Of a DNA stretch of 64,000 nucleotides, positions 32,933 through 41,066 are shown piece by piece. The notes beneath the pieces are model-generated. The model saw only the letters and a program-made list of their open reading frames with translations. It ran no database searches and was not told where the DNA came from. The DNA is from Bradyrhizobium symbiodeficiens (lineage in GTDB: Bacteria; Pseudomonadota; Alphaproteobacteria; Rhizobiales; Xanthobacteraceae), in the NCBI RefSeq assembly GCF_002266465.3, contig NZ_CP029427.2:1800501-1864500 (forward strand). The letters run 5' to 3'. Position 1 is the first letter of the stretch, and each line of letters starts with the position of its first letter. The position numbers and the translations under genes were made by a program.

Positions 32933-34068
32933 CCGTGACACTCGATCACGTGACCCGGACCGTCGACGGTGTCGAGCACATCCGCGATGTCTCGCTGACG
33001 CTCGAGAGCGGCACGCTCAATGTGCTGCTTGGGCCGACGCTGTCCGGCAAGACCTCGATCATGCGGCTGCTCGCCGGGCTCGACAAGCCGACATCGGGCA
33101 AGGTGCTGGTCAACGGCAAGGACGTCACCGGCGTCGATGTGCGCAAGCGTTCGGTCGCGATGGTCTATCAGCAGTTCATCAATTATCCCTCGCTGACGGT
33201 CTATGAGAACATTGCCTCGCCCCTGCGCGTGCAGGGCAAGCCGCGTGACGAGATCGAGACGCGCGTGGCGGAGGCCGCAAGACTGCTCCGGCTCGAGCCG
33301 TTCCTCAAGCGCACGCCGCTGCAGCTTTCCGGTGGCCAGCAGCAGCGTACCGCGATGGCGCGCGCGCTGGTCAAGGGTGCCGATCTCGTGCTGCTCGACG
33401 AGCCGCTCGCCAATCTCGACTACAAGCTGCGCGAGGAGCTGCGCACCGAGCTGCCGCGCATCTTCGAGGCCTCGGGCGCGATCTTCGTCTATGCCACCAC
33501 CGAGCCGACCGAAGCGCTGCTGCTCGGCGGCAACACGGTGTGCATGTGGGAGGGGCAGGCGCTCCAGATCGGCGAGACGCCGAGCGTCTACCGCCGTCCG
33601 CAGACCCTGCGGGTTGCGCAGGTGTTTTCCGATCCGCCGCTCAACCTCGTCGGCATCGAGAAGAAGAACGGCTCCGTGCAATATGCGGGAGGCATCGCCG
33701 CACCGGCGTCCGGTCTCTATTCATCGCTGGCCGATGGTGCCTATCGCGTCGGCTTCCGGGCGCATCAGCTTGCGCTTGCCAATGGCGAGGCCGACCGGCA
33801 CGCCTTCCATGCCACGGTCACGGTGACCGAGATCACCGGTTCGGAGAGTTTCGTGCATCTGACCCGCGACGGATCGAACTGGGTGGCGGTGCTGCACGGT
33901 GTGCACGAATTCGAACCCGGGCAGACGCTCGATGCCGTGCTCGATCCCAACGACGTTTTCGTCTTCGATGCCGCCGACCGTCTGGTCGCGGCTCCAAGCA
34001 TAGCGTTTTCAAGCGAAGTGCGTAGCGGTTCGCGCGAAGAAAACGCGTCAACCAAAAAAAGCTCGTGA
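32929..34068 (+). CDS. glpS: Glycerol ABC importer ATPase GlpS
   Basis: A 379-residue ABC ATPase with a C-terminal TOBE/MalK-like regulatory domain. Walker A is GPTLSGKTS (35-43), with Thr/Leu in place of the usual Ser-Gly/Cys. The Q-loop is VYQQF, the signature LSGGQQQR is canonical (133-140) and Walker B is LVLLDEP (D157, E158). The switch histidine is missing: the segment normally VTHDQTEA reads ATTEPTEA, with T191 at the His position. By itself its ATP site therefore looks poor, while it can lend a good signature to the partner GlpT. Rhizobial glpSTPQUV transports glycerol; that substrate is inferred from locus similarity. Confidence 0.9.
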   Translation: MTVTLDHVTRTVDGVEHIRDVSLTLESGTLNVLLGPTLSGKTSIMRLLAGLDKPTSGKVLVNGKDVTGVDVRKRSVAMVYQQFINYPSLTVYENIASPLRVQGKPRDEIETRVAEAARLLRLEPFLKRTPLQLSGGQQQRTAMARALVKGADLVLLDEPLANLDYKLREELRTELPRIFEASGAIFVYATTEPTEALLLGGNTVCMWEGQALQIGETPSVYRRPQTLRVAQVFSDPPLNLVGIEKKNGSVQYAGGIAAPASGLYSSLADGAYRVGFRAHQLALANGEADRHAFHATVTVTEITGSESFVHLTRDGSNWVAVLHGVHEFEPGQTLDAVLDPNDVFVFDAADRLVAAPSIAFSSEVRSGSREENASTKKSS

Positions 34069-34080
34069 GGGAGATGCGCC

Positions 34081-35166
34081 ATGGCCCGCATTGACCTCGT
34101 CGATCTCGCCCATTCCTACGGCGGCAATGACGCAGCCCCGGACAGCTTTGCGCTGAAGCCGGTGACCATGACCTGGCGCCAGGGCGGCGCCTATGCGCTG
34201 CTGGGGCCGTCCGGCTGCGGCAAGACCACGCTGCTCAACGTTATCTCCGGCATCATCACGCCGTCGCGGGGGAAAATCCTGTTCGACGGCGAGGACATCA
34301 CACCGCTGTCAACCCAGAAGCGCAACATCGCCCAGGTGTTCCAGTTTCCGGTGATCTACGACACCATGACGGTGGGGCAGAACCTGGCGTTTCCGCTGAA
34401 GAACCGTGGCGTGCCGAAGGCCGATATCGACAAGCGCGTCGCCGAGATCGGCCGTCTGCTCGACCTCGAACCCTATCTGAACCGCAAGGCGACGCGGCTC
34501 ACGGCGGACGCCAAGCAGAAGATCTCGCTCGGCCGTGGTCTCGTCCGCTCCGACGTCGCCGCCGTGCTGTTCGACGAGCCGCTGACCGTGATCGATCCCG
34601 AGCTGAAATGGCAGCTCCGCTCCAAGCTGAAGGCGCTGCATCGCGAGCTCGACCTCACGATGATCTACGTCACCCACGACCAAACTGAGGCGCTGACCTT
34701 CGCCGACACCGTGGTCGTCATGCATGACGGCCGCGTGGTGCAGAGCGGCACCCCGGCTGAGCTCTTCGACAAGCCGGCGCACACCTTCGTCGGCTATTTC
34801 ATCGGCTCGCCCGGCATGAACATCATTCCGGCCGAGGTGAGGGGGCGCGAAGCCAAGGTCGGCAGCCATGTCATTGCGCTGGGCCGCAGCTATGACAACC
34901 TGCCTGCGGGCGCCAAGATCGAAATCGGCGTGCGTCCGGAATTCATCGATGTAGTCGCGCCGGCGCCCGGCTTGCTTACCACGAAGATCGACCGCATCGA
35001 CGATCTCGGCCGCATCCGCTTCGCGCGCGTCCGCGTCGGTGATGCAAAACTCGCGGCGCGCGCGCCTGCTGGCTTCACGTCATCGGACGGCAACGCCGGA
35101 TTGAAATTCGATCCGTCGCATATCCACGTTTATGCCGACAGCCTTCTGGTGGAAGGAGCCGCCTGA
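34081..35166 (+). CDS. glpT: Glycerol ABC importer ATPase GlpT
   Basis: A 361-residue ABC ATPase with a C-terminal TOBE domain. Walker A is the standard GPSGCGKTT (42-50), Walker B is AVLFDEP (D165, E166) and the switch histidine is H199 in YVTHDQTEA. The signature is degenerate: LTADAKQK (140-147) where LSGGQQQR is expected. In a heterodimer with GlpS its nucleotide pocket would meet the good GlpS signature, while the GlpS pocket would meet this broken one. The gene is 12 bases after glpS and overlaps glpP by one base. The symbol follows rhizobial usage and is not the E. coli antiporter GlpT. Confidence 0.9.
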   Translation: MARIDLVDLAHSYGGNDAAPDSFALKPVTMTWRQGGAYALLGPSGCGKTTLLNVISGIITPSRGKILFDGEDITPLSTQKRNIAQVFQFPVIYDTMTVGQNLAFPLKNRGVPKADIDKRVAEIGRLLDLEPYLNRKATRLTADAKQKISLGRGLVRSDVAAVLFDEPLTVIDPELKWQLRSKLKALHRELDLTMIYVTHDQTEALTFADTVVVMHDGRVVQSGTPAELFDKPAHTFVGYFIGSPGMNIIPAEVRGREAKVGSHVIALGRSYDNLPAGAKIEIGVRPEFIDVVAPAPGLLTTKIDRIDDLGRIRFARVRVGDAKLAARAPAGFTSSDGNAGLKFDPSHIHVYADSLLVEGAA

Positions 35167-36068
35167 TGGACAAGACCGTCAACCAAAAAGCCTGGTTCCT
35201 GGTGCTGCCGGTGTTCCTGGTCGTCGCCTTCTCGGCTGTGCTGCCGCTGATGACGGTGGTGAACTATTCGATGCAAGACACTTTCGGCAACAACCAGTTC
35301 TTCTGGAACGGTGTCGGCTGGTTCAAGGAATTGCTCGATCCCTCGACCGATCTCGGTGGCCGCTTCCTGGCTTCCCTCGGCCGCAATCTGTTCTTCTCGC
35401 TGGTGATCCTCGCCATCGAAGTCCCGCTCGGCATCGTCATCGCCCTGTCGATGCCGCGCCAGGGCTGGACCGTGGCGGCCTGCCTCGTCATCCTCGCGCT
35501 GCCGCTGCTGATTCCGTGGAACGTGGTCGGCACCATCTGGCAAATCTTTGGCCGTCCCGACATCGGCCTGATGGGCTATGTCCTCAACCACATCGGGCTC
35601 GACTACAATTACGTCTCCAATGAGATCGATGCCTGGATCACCGTCATCGTGATGGACGTCTGGCACTGGACCAGCCTCGTCGCGCTGCTCTGCTATGCCG
35701 GCCTGAAGTCGATCCCCGAGGCCTATTATCAGGCGGCGCAAATCGACGGCGCCTCGCGCTGGGCCGTGTTCAAGGCGATTCAGTTGCCGAAGATGAATCG
35801 CGTGTTGCTGATTGCGGTGCTGCTGCGCTTTATGGACTCGTTCATGATCTACACCGAGCCGTTCGTCGTCACCGGCGGCGGCCCCGGCAATTCCACCACC
35901 TTCGTGTCGATCGAGCTGGTCAAGATCGCACTCGGGCAATTCGACCTCGGCAAGGCGGCTGCGCTCTCGCTGGTCTATAACCTGATCATCCTGATCGTCT
36001 GCTGGATCTTCTATACCGTCATGACCAATGCGGGCTCCGAGCGGAAGCAGCAGGAAGGAGCCGCGTGA
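35166..36068 (+). CDS. glpP: Glycerol ABC importer permease GlpP
   Basis: A 300-residue MalF-type permease with six membrane helices. The cytoplasmic coupling (EAA) loop is seen as IPEAYYQAAQIDGASRWAVFKAIQLPKMN near 185-215, which contacts the ATPases. The first periplasmic loop is short. The start codon overlaps the glpT stop (TGATG). It should pair with GlpQ as the membrane channel of the glycerol importer. Confidence 0.9.
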   Translation: MDKTVNQKAWFLVLPVFLVVAFSAVLPLMTVVNYSMQDTFGNNQFFWNGVGWFKELLDPSTDLGGRFLASLGRNLFFSLVILAIEVPLGIVIALSMPRQGWTVAACLVILALPLLIPWNVVGTIWQIFGRPDIGLMGYVLNHIGLDYNYVSNEIDAWITVIVMDVWHWTSLVALLCYAGLKSIPEAYYQAAQIDGASRWAVFKAIQLPKMNRVLLIAVLLRFMDSFMIYTEPFVVTGGGPGNSTTFVSIELVKIALGQFDLGKAAALSLVYNLIILIVCWIFYTVMTNAGSERKQQEGAA

Positions 36069-36874
36069 TGCATTCGATCCCCGGCCGCCGCATCATCATG
36101 GCGCTGTTCCTGATCTTCCTGCTGTTGCCGATCTACTGGCTCGTCAACATGAGCTTCAAGACCAACGCCGAGATCGTCTCGACGATGACGCTTTGGCCGC
36201 ATACCCCGACACTGCAGCACTACAGGCGTATCTTCACCGATGAGAGCTGGTATTCCGGCTACATCAACTCGCTGGAATACGTCGTCCTCAACACCATCAT
36301 CTCGATCTCGGTGGCGCTGCCGGCGGCTTACGCCTTCTCGCGCTACCGCTTCCTCGGCGACAAGCACCTATTCTTCTGGCTGCTGTCGAACCGCATGGCA
36401 CCGGCGGCGGTCTACGCGCTGCCGTTCTTCAACCTCTATTCGGCGATCGGGCTGTTCGATACGCCCTGGGCGGTGGCGCTCGCGCATTGCATCTTCAACG
36501 TGCCCTTGGCGGTCTGGATCCTCGAAGGCTTCGTCTCCGGTGTGCCGCGCGAAATCGACGAGACCGCCTTCCTCGACGGCTATTCCTTCCCGCGCTTCTT
36601 CATCAAGATCCTGGTGCCGCTGATCGCGAGCGGCATCGGCGTCGCCGCCTTCTTCTGCTTCATGTTCTCGTGGGTCGAGCTGCTGCTCGCGCGCACGCTG
36701 ACCTCGGTGTCGGCCAAGCCGATCGCTGCGATCATGACGCGCACGGTGTCGGCGGCCGGCATGGATTGGGGCCTGCTGGCTGCCGCTGGTGTGCTCACCA
36801 TCATTCCGGGCGCGCTCGTGATCTGGTTCGTCCGCAATTACATCGCGAGCGGTTTCGCGCTCGGTCGGGTCTAG
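36068..36874 (+). CDS. glpQ: Glycerol ABC importer permease GlpQ
   Basis: A 268-residue MalG-type permease with six helices and a coupling loop VPREIDETAFLDGYSFPRFFIKILVPLIASG. I chose ATG 36068, which overlaps the glpP stop; a GTG one codon earlier is also open. It forms the membrane part with GlpP. The name follows rhizobial loci and is unrelated to glycerophosphodiester phosphodiesterase GlpQ of enteric bacteria. Confidence 0.88.
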   Translation: MHSIPGRRIIMALFLIFLLLPIYWLVNMSFKTNAEIVSTMTLWPHTPTLQHYRRIFTDESWYSGYINSLEYVVLNTIISISVALPAAYAFSRYRFLGDKHLFFWLLSNRMAPAAVYALPFFNLYSAIGLFDTPWAVALAHCIFNVPLAVWILEGFVSGVPREIDETAFLDGYSFPRFFIKILVPLIASGIGVAAFFCFMFSWVELLLARTLTSVSAKPIAAIMTRTVSAAGMDWGLLAAAGVLTIIPGALVIWFVRNYIASGFALGRV

Positions 36875-36884
36875 GGAGGCTCTG

Positions 36885-37214
36885 ATGGAATCCATCGCAT
36901 GGATGGCCTGGACGCTGCCGACGGCGATCTTCTTCGTCGCGCTTGCCGGCACGCTTGCCGTGATGACGTACCTGGCCGCGATCTATCCCGAGGCCGAGCG
37001 CGTCGGCGTGTTGCGCATCCCGACCACGCGCGGCGACCGCCTGTTCATCTCGCTGATCGCGGCCGCCGTCATCCACCTCATGTGGATCGCCTTCTTCGGT
37101 ACCGATGCGATCGCCACGCTGCCGATCGGCGAAGACGGTCTCGAAATATCGAGCCTGTGGCTCGCATCAGGAATTTCGCTGGCCACGGCCGTGCTCATTT
37201 TTCGCACGGTCTGA
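36885..37214 (+). CDS. glpU: DUF2160 small membrane protein GlpU
   Basis: A 109-residue protein with three hydrophobic helices (IFFVALAGTLAVMTYLAAIY, FISLIAAAVIHLMWIAFFG and SLWLASGISLATAVLIF). This is the DUF2160 protein found between the permease and binding-protein genes in rhizobial glycerol loci. Its function is not known; a role as an accessory transporter subunit is inferred from constant position. It follows glpQ by 10 bases. Confidence 0.85.
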   Translation: MESIAWMAWTLPTAIFFVALAGTLAVMTYLAAIYPEAERVGVLRIPTTRGDRLFISLIAAAVIHLMWIAFFGTDAIATLPIGEDGLEISSLWLASGISLATAVLIFRTV

Positions 37215-37290
37215 CGCTCGCGAAGGGACGGCCAGATCCGGGACCAACCCGGGCCTGTATAAAAGTTTGTCGCTGCAACGGAGGAACAAC

Positions 37291-39087
37291 ATGCGACAGT
37301 TTAGGAGAAGGGAACGTCCATTGACCAAGAATAGCTTGCTGACCATGTCCAGCGCCGCCGCGCTTATTGCGGTGTCGTTCGCCGTCTCGGCGCCGGTCCG
37401 CGCCGCCGACGACGCCGTGATCCAGAAGTGGATTGCTGAATTCCAGCCCTCGACGCTGTCGAAGGAAGACCAGAAGAAGGAGCTGGAGTGGTTCGCGAAG
37501 GCGGCCGAACCGTTCAAGGGCATGGAGATCAACGTCGTCTCCGAGACCATCACCACCCACGAATACGAATCGCAGACGCTGGCCAAGGCGTTCTCCGAGC
37601 TCACCGGCATCAAGCTCAAGCACGACATCATCCAGGAAGGTGACGTCGTCGAGAAGCTGCAGACCCAGATGCAGTCCGGCAAGAACGTCTATGACGGCTG
37701 GATCAACGATTCCGACCTGATCGGCACGCATTTCCGCTACGGCCAGACCATCGCGCTGTCGGATTACATGACCGGCGAGGGCAAGGACGTCACCGACCCC
37801 ATGCTCGACGTCAACGACTTCATCGGCAAGTCGTTCGGGACCGCGCCGGACGGCAAGCTCTATCAGCTGCCCGACCAGCAGTTCGCCAACCTCTATTGGT
37901 TCCGCTACGACTGGTTCACCAACCCCGACTACAAGGCCAAGTTCAAGGCCAAGTATGGCTACGAGCTCGGCGTGCCTGTGAACTGGTCGGCCTATGAGGA
38001 CATCGCCGAGTTCTTCACCAACGACATCAAGGAGATCAACGGCGTCAAGGTCTACGGCCATATGGATTATGGCAAGAAGGACCCCTCGCTCGGCTGGCGT
38101 TTCACCGACGCCTGGCTGTCGATGGCCGGTAACGGCGACAAGGGCATTCCGAACGGTCTGCCTGTCGACGAATGGGGCATCCGCATGGAAGGCTGCCGTC
38201 CGGTAGGTTCCTCGGTCGAGCGTGGTGGCGACACCAACGGCCCGGCCGCGGTCTACTCGATCACGAAGTACCTGGAGTGGATGAAGAAGTATGCCCCGCC
38301 GCAAGCGCAGGGCATGACCTTCTCCGAGTCCGGTCCGGTGCCGGCGCAGGGCAACATCGCCCAGCAGATGTTCTGGTACACCGCTTTCACCGCCGACATG
38401 GTGAAGCCGGGCATCGCCGTGATGAACGCGGACGGTACGCCGAAATGGCGTATGGCTCCGTCGCCGCACGGCGCGTACTGGAAGGAAGGCATGAAGCTCG
38501 GCTACCAGGATGCCGGCTCCGTGACGCTGCTGAAGTCGACCCCGGCGGATCGCCGCAAGGCAGCCTGGCTCTATCTCCAGTTCATCGTCTCCAAGACGGT
38601 CAGCTTGAAGAAGAGCCATGTCGGTCTCACGTTCATTCGTGAATCCGACATCTGGGACAAGTCGTTCACCGAGCGTGCGCCGAAGCTCGGCGGCCTGATC
38701 GAGTTCTACCGCTCGCCCGCGCGCGTGCAGTGGACCCCGACGGGCAACAACGTGCCCGACTATCCGAAGCTTGCGCAGCTGTGGTGGCAGAACATCGGCG
38801 ATGCGTCGTCCGGTGCGAAGACGCCGCAGGCCGCGATGGACTCGCTCGCAGCCGCTCAGGACTCCGTGATGGAGCGCCTGGAGAAGTCCGGCGTGCAGGG
38901 GGCCTGCGGTCCGAAGCTGCACAAGAAGGAGTCGGCCGAATACTGGTACGCCAAGGCCCAGAAGGACGGCACCATCGCCCCGCAGCGCAAGCTCGCCAAC
39001 GAGAAGCCGAAGGGCGAGACGGTCGACTACGACACCCTGATCAAGTCGTGGCCGGCCCAGCCCCCGAAGCGGGCGGAAGCGAAGTAG
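37291..39087 (+). CDS. glpV: Glycerol ABC importer substrate-binding protein GlpV
   Basis: A 598-residue extracellular solute-binding protein of the MalE-like class, long for the class. It starts with basic residues and a signal peptide (core SSAAALIAVSFAVSAP, cleavage after VRA near residue 36). Aromatic residues likely to line the ligand pocket are spread over the two lobes (YWFRYDWF, DEWGIRMEGCRPVG, MFWYTAFTADM). ATG 37291 is preceded by GGAGG at seven bases, the best site in the operon, which fits high expression of a binding protein. Glycerol is the likely ligand from locus context. Confidence 0.9.
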   Translation: MRQFRRRERPLTKNSLLTMSSAAALIAVSFAVSAPVRAADDAVIQKWIAEFQPSTLSKEDQKKELEWFAKAAEPFKGMEINVVSETITTHEYESQTLAKAFSELTGIKLKHDIIQEGDVVEKLQTQMQSGKNVYDGWINDSDLIGTHFRYGQTIALSDYMTGEGKDVTDPMLDVNDFIGKSFGTAPDGKLYQLPDQQFANLYWFRYDWFTNPDYKAKFKAKYGYELGVPVNWSAYEDIAEFFTNDIKEINGVKVYGHMDYGKKDPSLGWRFTDAWLSMAGNGDKGIPNGLPVDEWGIRMEGCRPVGSSVERGGDTNGPAAVYSITKYLEWMKKYAPPQAQGMTFSESGPVPAQGNIAQQMFWYTAFTADMVKPGIAVMNADGTPKWRMAPSPHGAYWKEGMKLGYQDAGSVTLLKSTPADRRKAAWLYLQFIVSKTVSLKKSHVGLTFIRESDIWDKSFTERAPKLGGLIEFYRSPARVQWTPTGNNVPDYPKLAQLWWQNIGDASSGAKTPQAAMDSLAAAQDSVMERLEKSGVQGACGPKLHKKESAEYWYAKAQKDGTIAPQRKLANEKPKGETVDYDTLIKSWPAQPPKRAEAK

Positions 39088-39112
39088 GCGGCGCGTAACG
39101 TCATCAAATGCG

Positions 39113-39141
39113 AAAGGCCGGGAGCGATCCCGGCCTTTTTT
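39113..39141 (+). terminator. Intrinsic terminator of the glp operon
   Basis: AAGGCCGGGA, loop GCGA and TCCCGGCCTT form a GC-rich stem followed by TTTTTT, 26 bases after the glpV stop. It is the textbook pattern and closes the glpD-glpSTPQUV unit. Confidence 0.88.
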
Positions 39142-39182
39142 CTGTTTTTGCCTCTCCCCGCAAGCGGGGAGAGGCGAAGACA

Positions 39183-40283
39183 TTACTCCGCCGGTTCGGC
39201 TGCCAGCGTCGGGTAATCCGTGTACCCCTTGGCGCCGCCACCGTAGAAGGTGTTCTTGTCCCAATCGTTCAGTGGCGCACCTGCCTTCAGCCGCTCGACC
39301 AGATCGGGGTTGGAGATGAACGGCTTGCCGAAGGCGATGAGGTCGGCCGCGTTGGCGTCCAGCACCTTGGTGGCGAGGTCGAAATCATAGCCGTTGTTGG
39401 CGATGTAGGCGCCGGCGAAGCGCTTGCGCAAGCTCGCATAGTCGAACGGCGCGATGTCGCGCGGCCCGCCCGTGGCGCCCTCGACGACGTGGAGATAGAC
39501 CAGTTTGAGCGCGGCCAGGCCATCGACGATGTGGTCGTACAGCGCCTGCGGGTTGGAATCCGAGATGTCGTTGGCCGGCGTCACCGGCGAGATGCGGATA
39601 CCGGTGCGGTCGGCGCCGGCCTCGGCCACGACGGCCTTTGAGACCTCCAGCATCAGCTTGGCGCGGTTTTCGATCGAGCCGCCATAGGCGTCGGTGCGCT
39701 TGTTGGTGCCATCCTTGGCGAACTGCTCGAGCAGATAGCCGTTGGCGCCGTGGATCTCGACGCCGTCGAAGCCGGCTTCCAGCGCGTTCTTCGTGGCGCG
39801 CTTGAAATCGTCGATGATCCCGGGAATTTCGGAGAGTTCGAGCGCGCGGGGCTCGGAGACGTCGGCGAAGCCGCCGTTCACGAACGTCTTGCCCTTGGCG
39901 CGGATCGCGCTCGGTGCGACCGGGGCTCCACCACCCGCCTGCAGATCGACATGCGAGATGCGGCCGACATGCCAGAGCTGGATGTAGATCTTGCCGCCGC
40001 GCTCATGGACGCGGTCGGTGACCTTGCGCCAGCCGGTGACCTGGTCCTTGGTGTAGATACCGGGGGTGTCCTGGTAGCCCTGGCCCTGCTGCGAGACCTG
40101 GCTCGCTTCGGTGATCAGGAGGCCCGCAGAGGCGCGCTGGGCGTAATAGTCGGCGGCCAGCGGGCTCGGCACGAATGTGCCCGGCGCGGCGCGGTTGCGC
40201 GTCAGCGGCGCCATCACCAGTCGGTTGGCCAGCGTGATCGGGCCGAGCTTGTAGGTCTCAAACAATTTGGTCAGGCGGCTCAT
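39183..40283 (-). CDS. Old Yellow Enzyme family alkene reductase
   Basis: A 366-residue TIM-barrel FMN enzyme that reduces activated C=C bonds or nitro groups with NAD(P)H (NemA/OYE class). Typical features are LVMAPLTRNRA, LITEASQVSQQGQGYQDTPGIYTKDQV, IQLWHVGRISH, and the substrate His/Asn pair in IHGANGYLLEQF. TDAYGGSIENRAKLMLEV is also a class hallmark. The start at 40283 gives an N-terminus in register with the family. It is convergent to the glp operon. Physiological substrate is unknown; detoxification of electrophiles is typical. Confidence 0.93.
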   Translation of the reverse strand: MSRLTKLFETYKLGPITLANRLVMAPLTRNRAAPGTFVPSPLAADYYAQRASAGLLITEASQVSQQGQGYQDTPGIYTKDQVTGWRKVTDRVHERGGKIYIQLWHVGRISHVDLQAGGGAPVAPSAIRAKGKTFVNGGFADVSEPRALELSEIPGIIDDFKRATKNALEAGFDGVEIHGANGYLLEQFAKDGTNKRTDAYGGSIENRAKLMLEVSKAVVAEAGADRTGIRISPVTPANDISDSNPQALYDHIVDGLAALKLVYLHVVEGATGGPRDIAPFDYASLRKRFAGAYIANNGYDFDLATKVLDANAADLIAFGKPFISNPDLVERLKAGAPLNDWDKNTFYGGGAKGYTDYPTLAAEPAE

Positions 40284-40454
40284 TGGGGTGCTTCCAGGCG
40301 GTGAGAGGTCCGGAACACTTGTGCATTGCGTCAATCGGCGCAAGGGACGAGCCATACGGAAAGTGCAGGCGAGCTACGCGGCGGGGCCCGCGTAGCATAA
40401 TTCATGTGCGATCTTGGCCACGACAGTGGATTGCGACTGCCGCGGCCGTGCAAA

Positions 40455-40958
40455 TCAGTTCGTGCCCATGAAATCTCGCTTGCCGATCTCGACGCCGTTG
40501 TGGCGCAAAATGCCGTGGGCGGTCGTGGCATGGAAATAGAAATTCGGCAGCGAGAAAGCGCTCAGGAATTGCTGCCCCTTCATGGTGATGGACTTGTCGG
40601 GGCCGGCCGGAAAGGTGACGTCCTTGGTCTCGGCGCCCTCGAACTGCTCGGGCTTGAACGACTTCACGTAGTCGATCGTCTTTGCCAGCCGCTGCTTCAA
40701 TTCCGCAAAGCCGGTCTCGGTGTCGGGCGTCGAGGGGACTTCGCTGTGGGTCAGCCGTGCGCAGCCCTTGCTAGCGAAATCGCTGACCAGCTGGATCTGC
40801 CTCGACAGGGGCAGCATGTCCGGAAACAGGCGGGAGCCGAGCAGGACGCTGGGGTCGATCTTCTTGGCCGCGCAATGCGCCTCGGCTTTGGTGAGCAGAC
40901 CGGTCAGGCTGTTCAGCATTTGCAAATAGGCGGGGACGACGGCGTCGTAGAAGGACAT
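40455..40958 (-). CDS. DUF1993 (DinB-like) protein
   Basis: A 167-residue all-helical protein of the DUF1993 family. It begins MSFYDAVVPAYLQMLNSLTGLL and has the conserved PDMLPLSRQIQLVSDFASKGCARL and SLPNFYFHATTAHGILRHNGVEIGKRDFMG. The His residues at the end of the helices are positioned as in DinB-like metal sites. Function is unknown. The 5' gap to the Old Yellow Enzyme start is 170 bases and holds no other gene. Confidence 0.83.
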   Translation of the reverse strand: MSFYDAVVPAYLQMLNSLTGLLTKAEAHCAAKKIDPSVLLGSRLFPDMLPLSRQIQLVSDFASKGCARLTHSEVPSTPDTETGFAELKQRLAKTIDYVKSFKPEQFEGAETKDVTFPAGPDKSITMKGQQFLSAFSLPNFYFHATTAHGILRHNGVEIGKRDFMGTN

Positions 40959-41066
40959 GTGATGCTCGCTCTCGTGTGGGAAATCTCAGGAGAAAACCTG
41001 AGCCACTCACATGGGAGCCTCATGGAAAAATACAATCGCCGGATCTGACTGTGCAGTGCGAAAATT

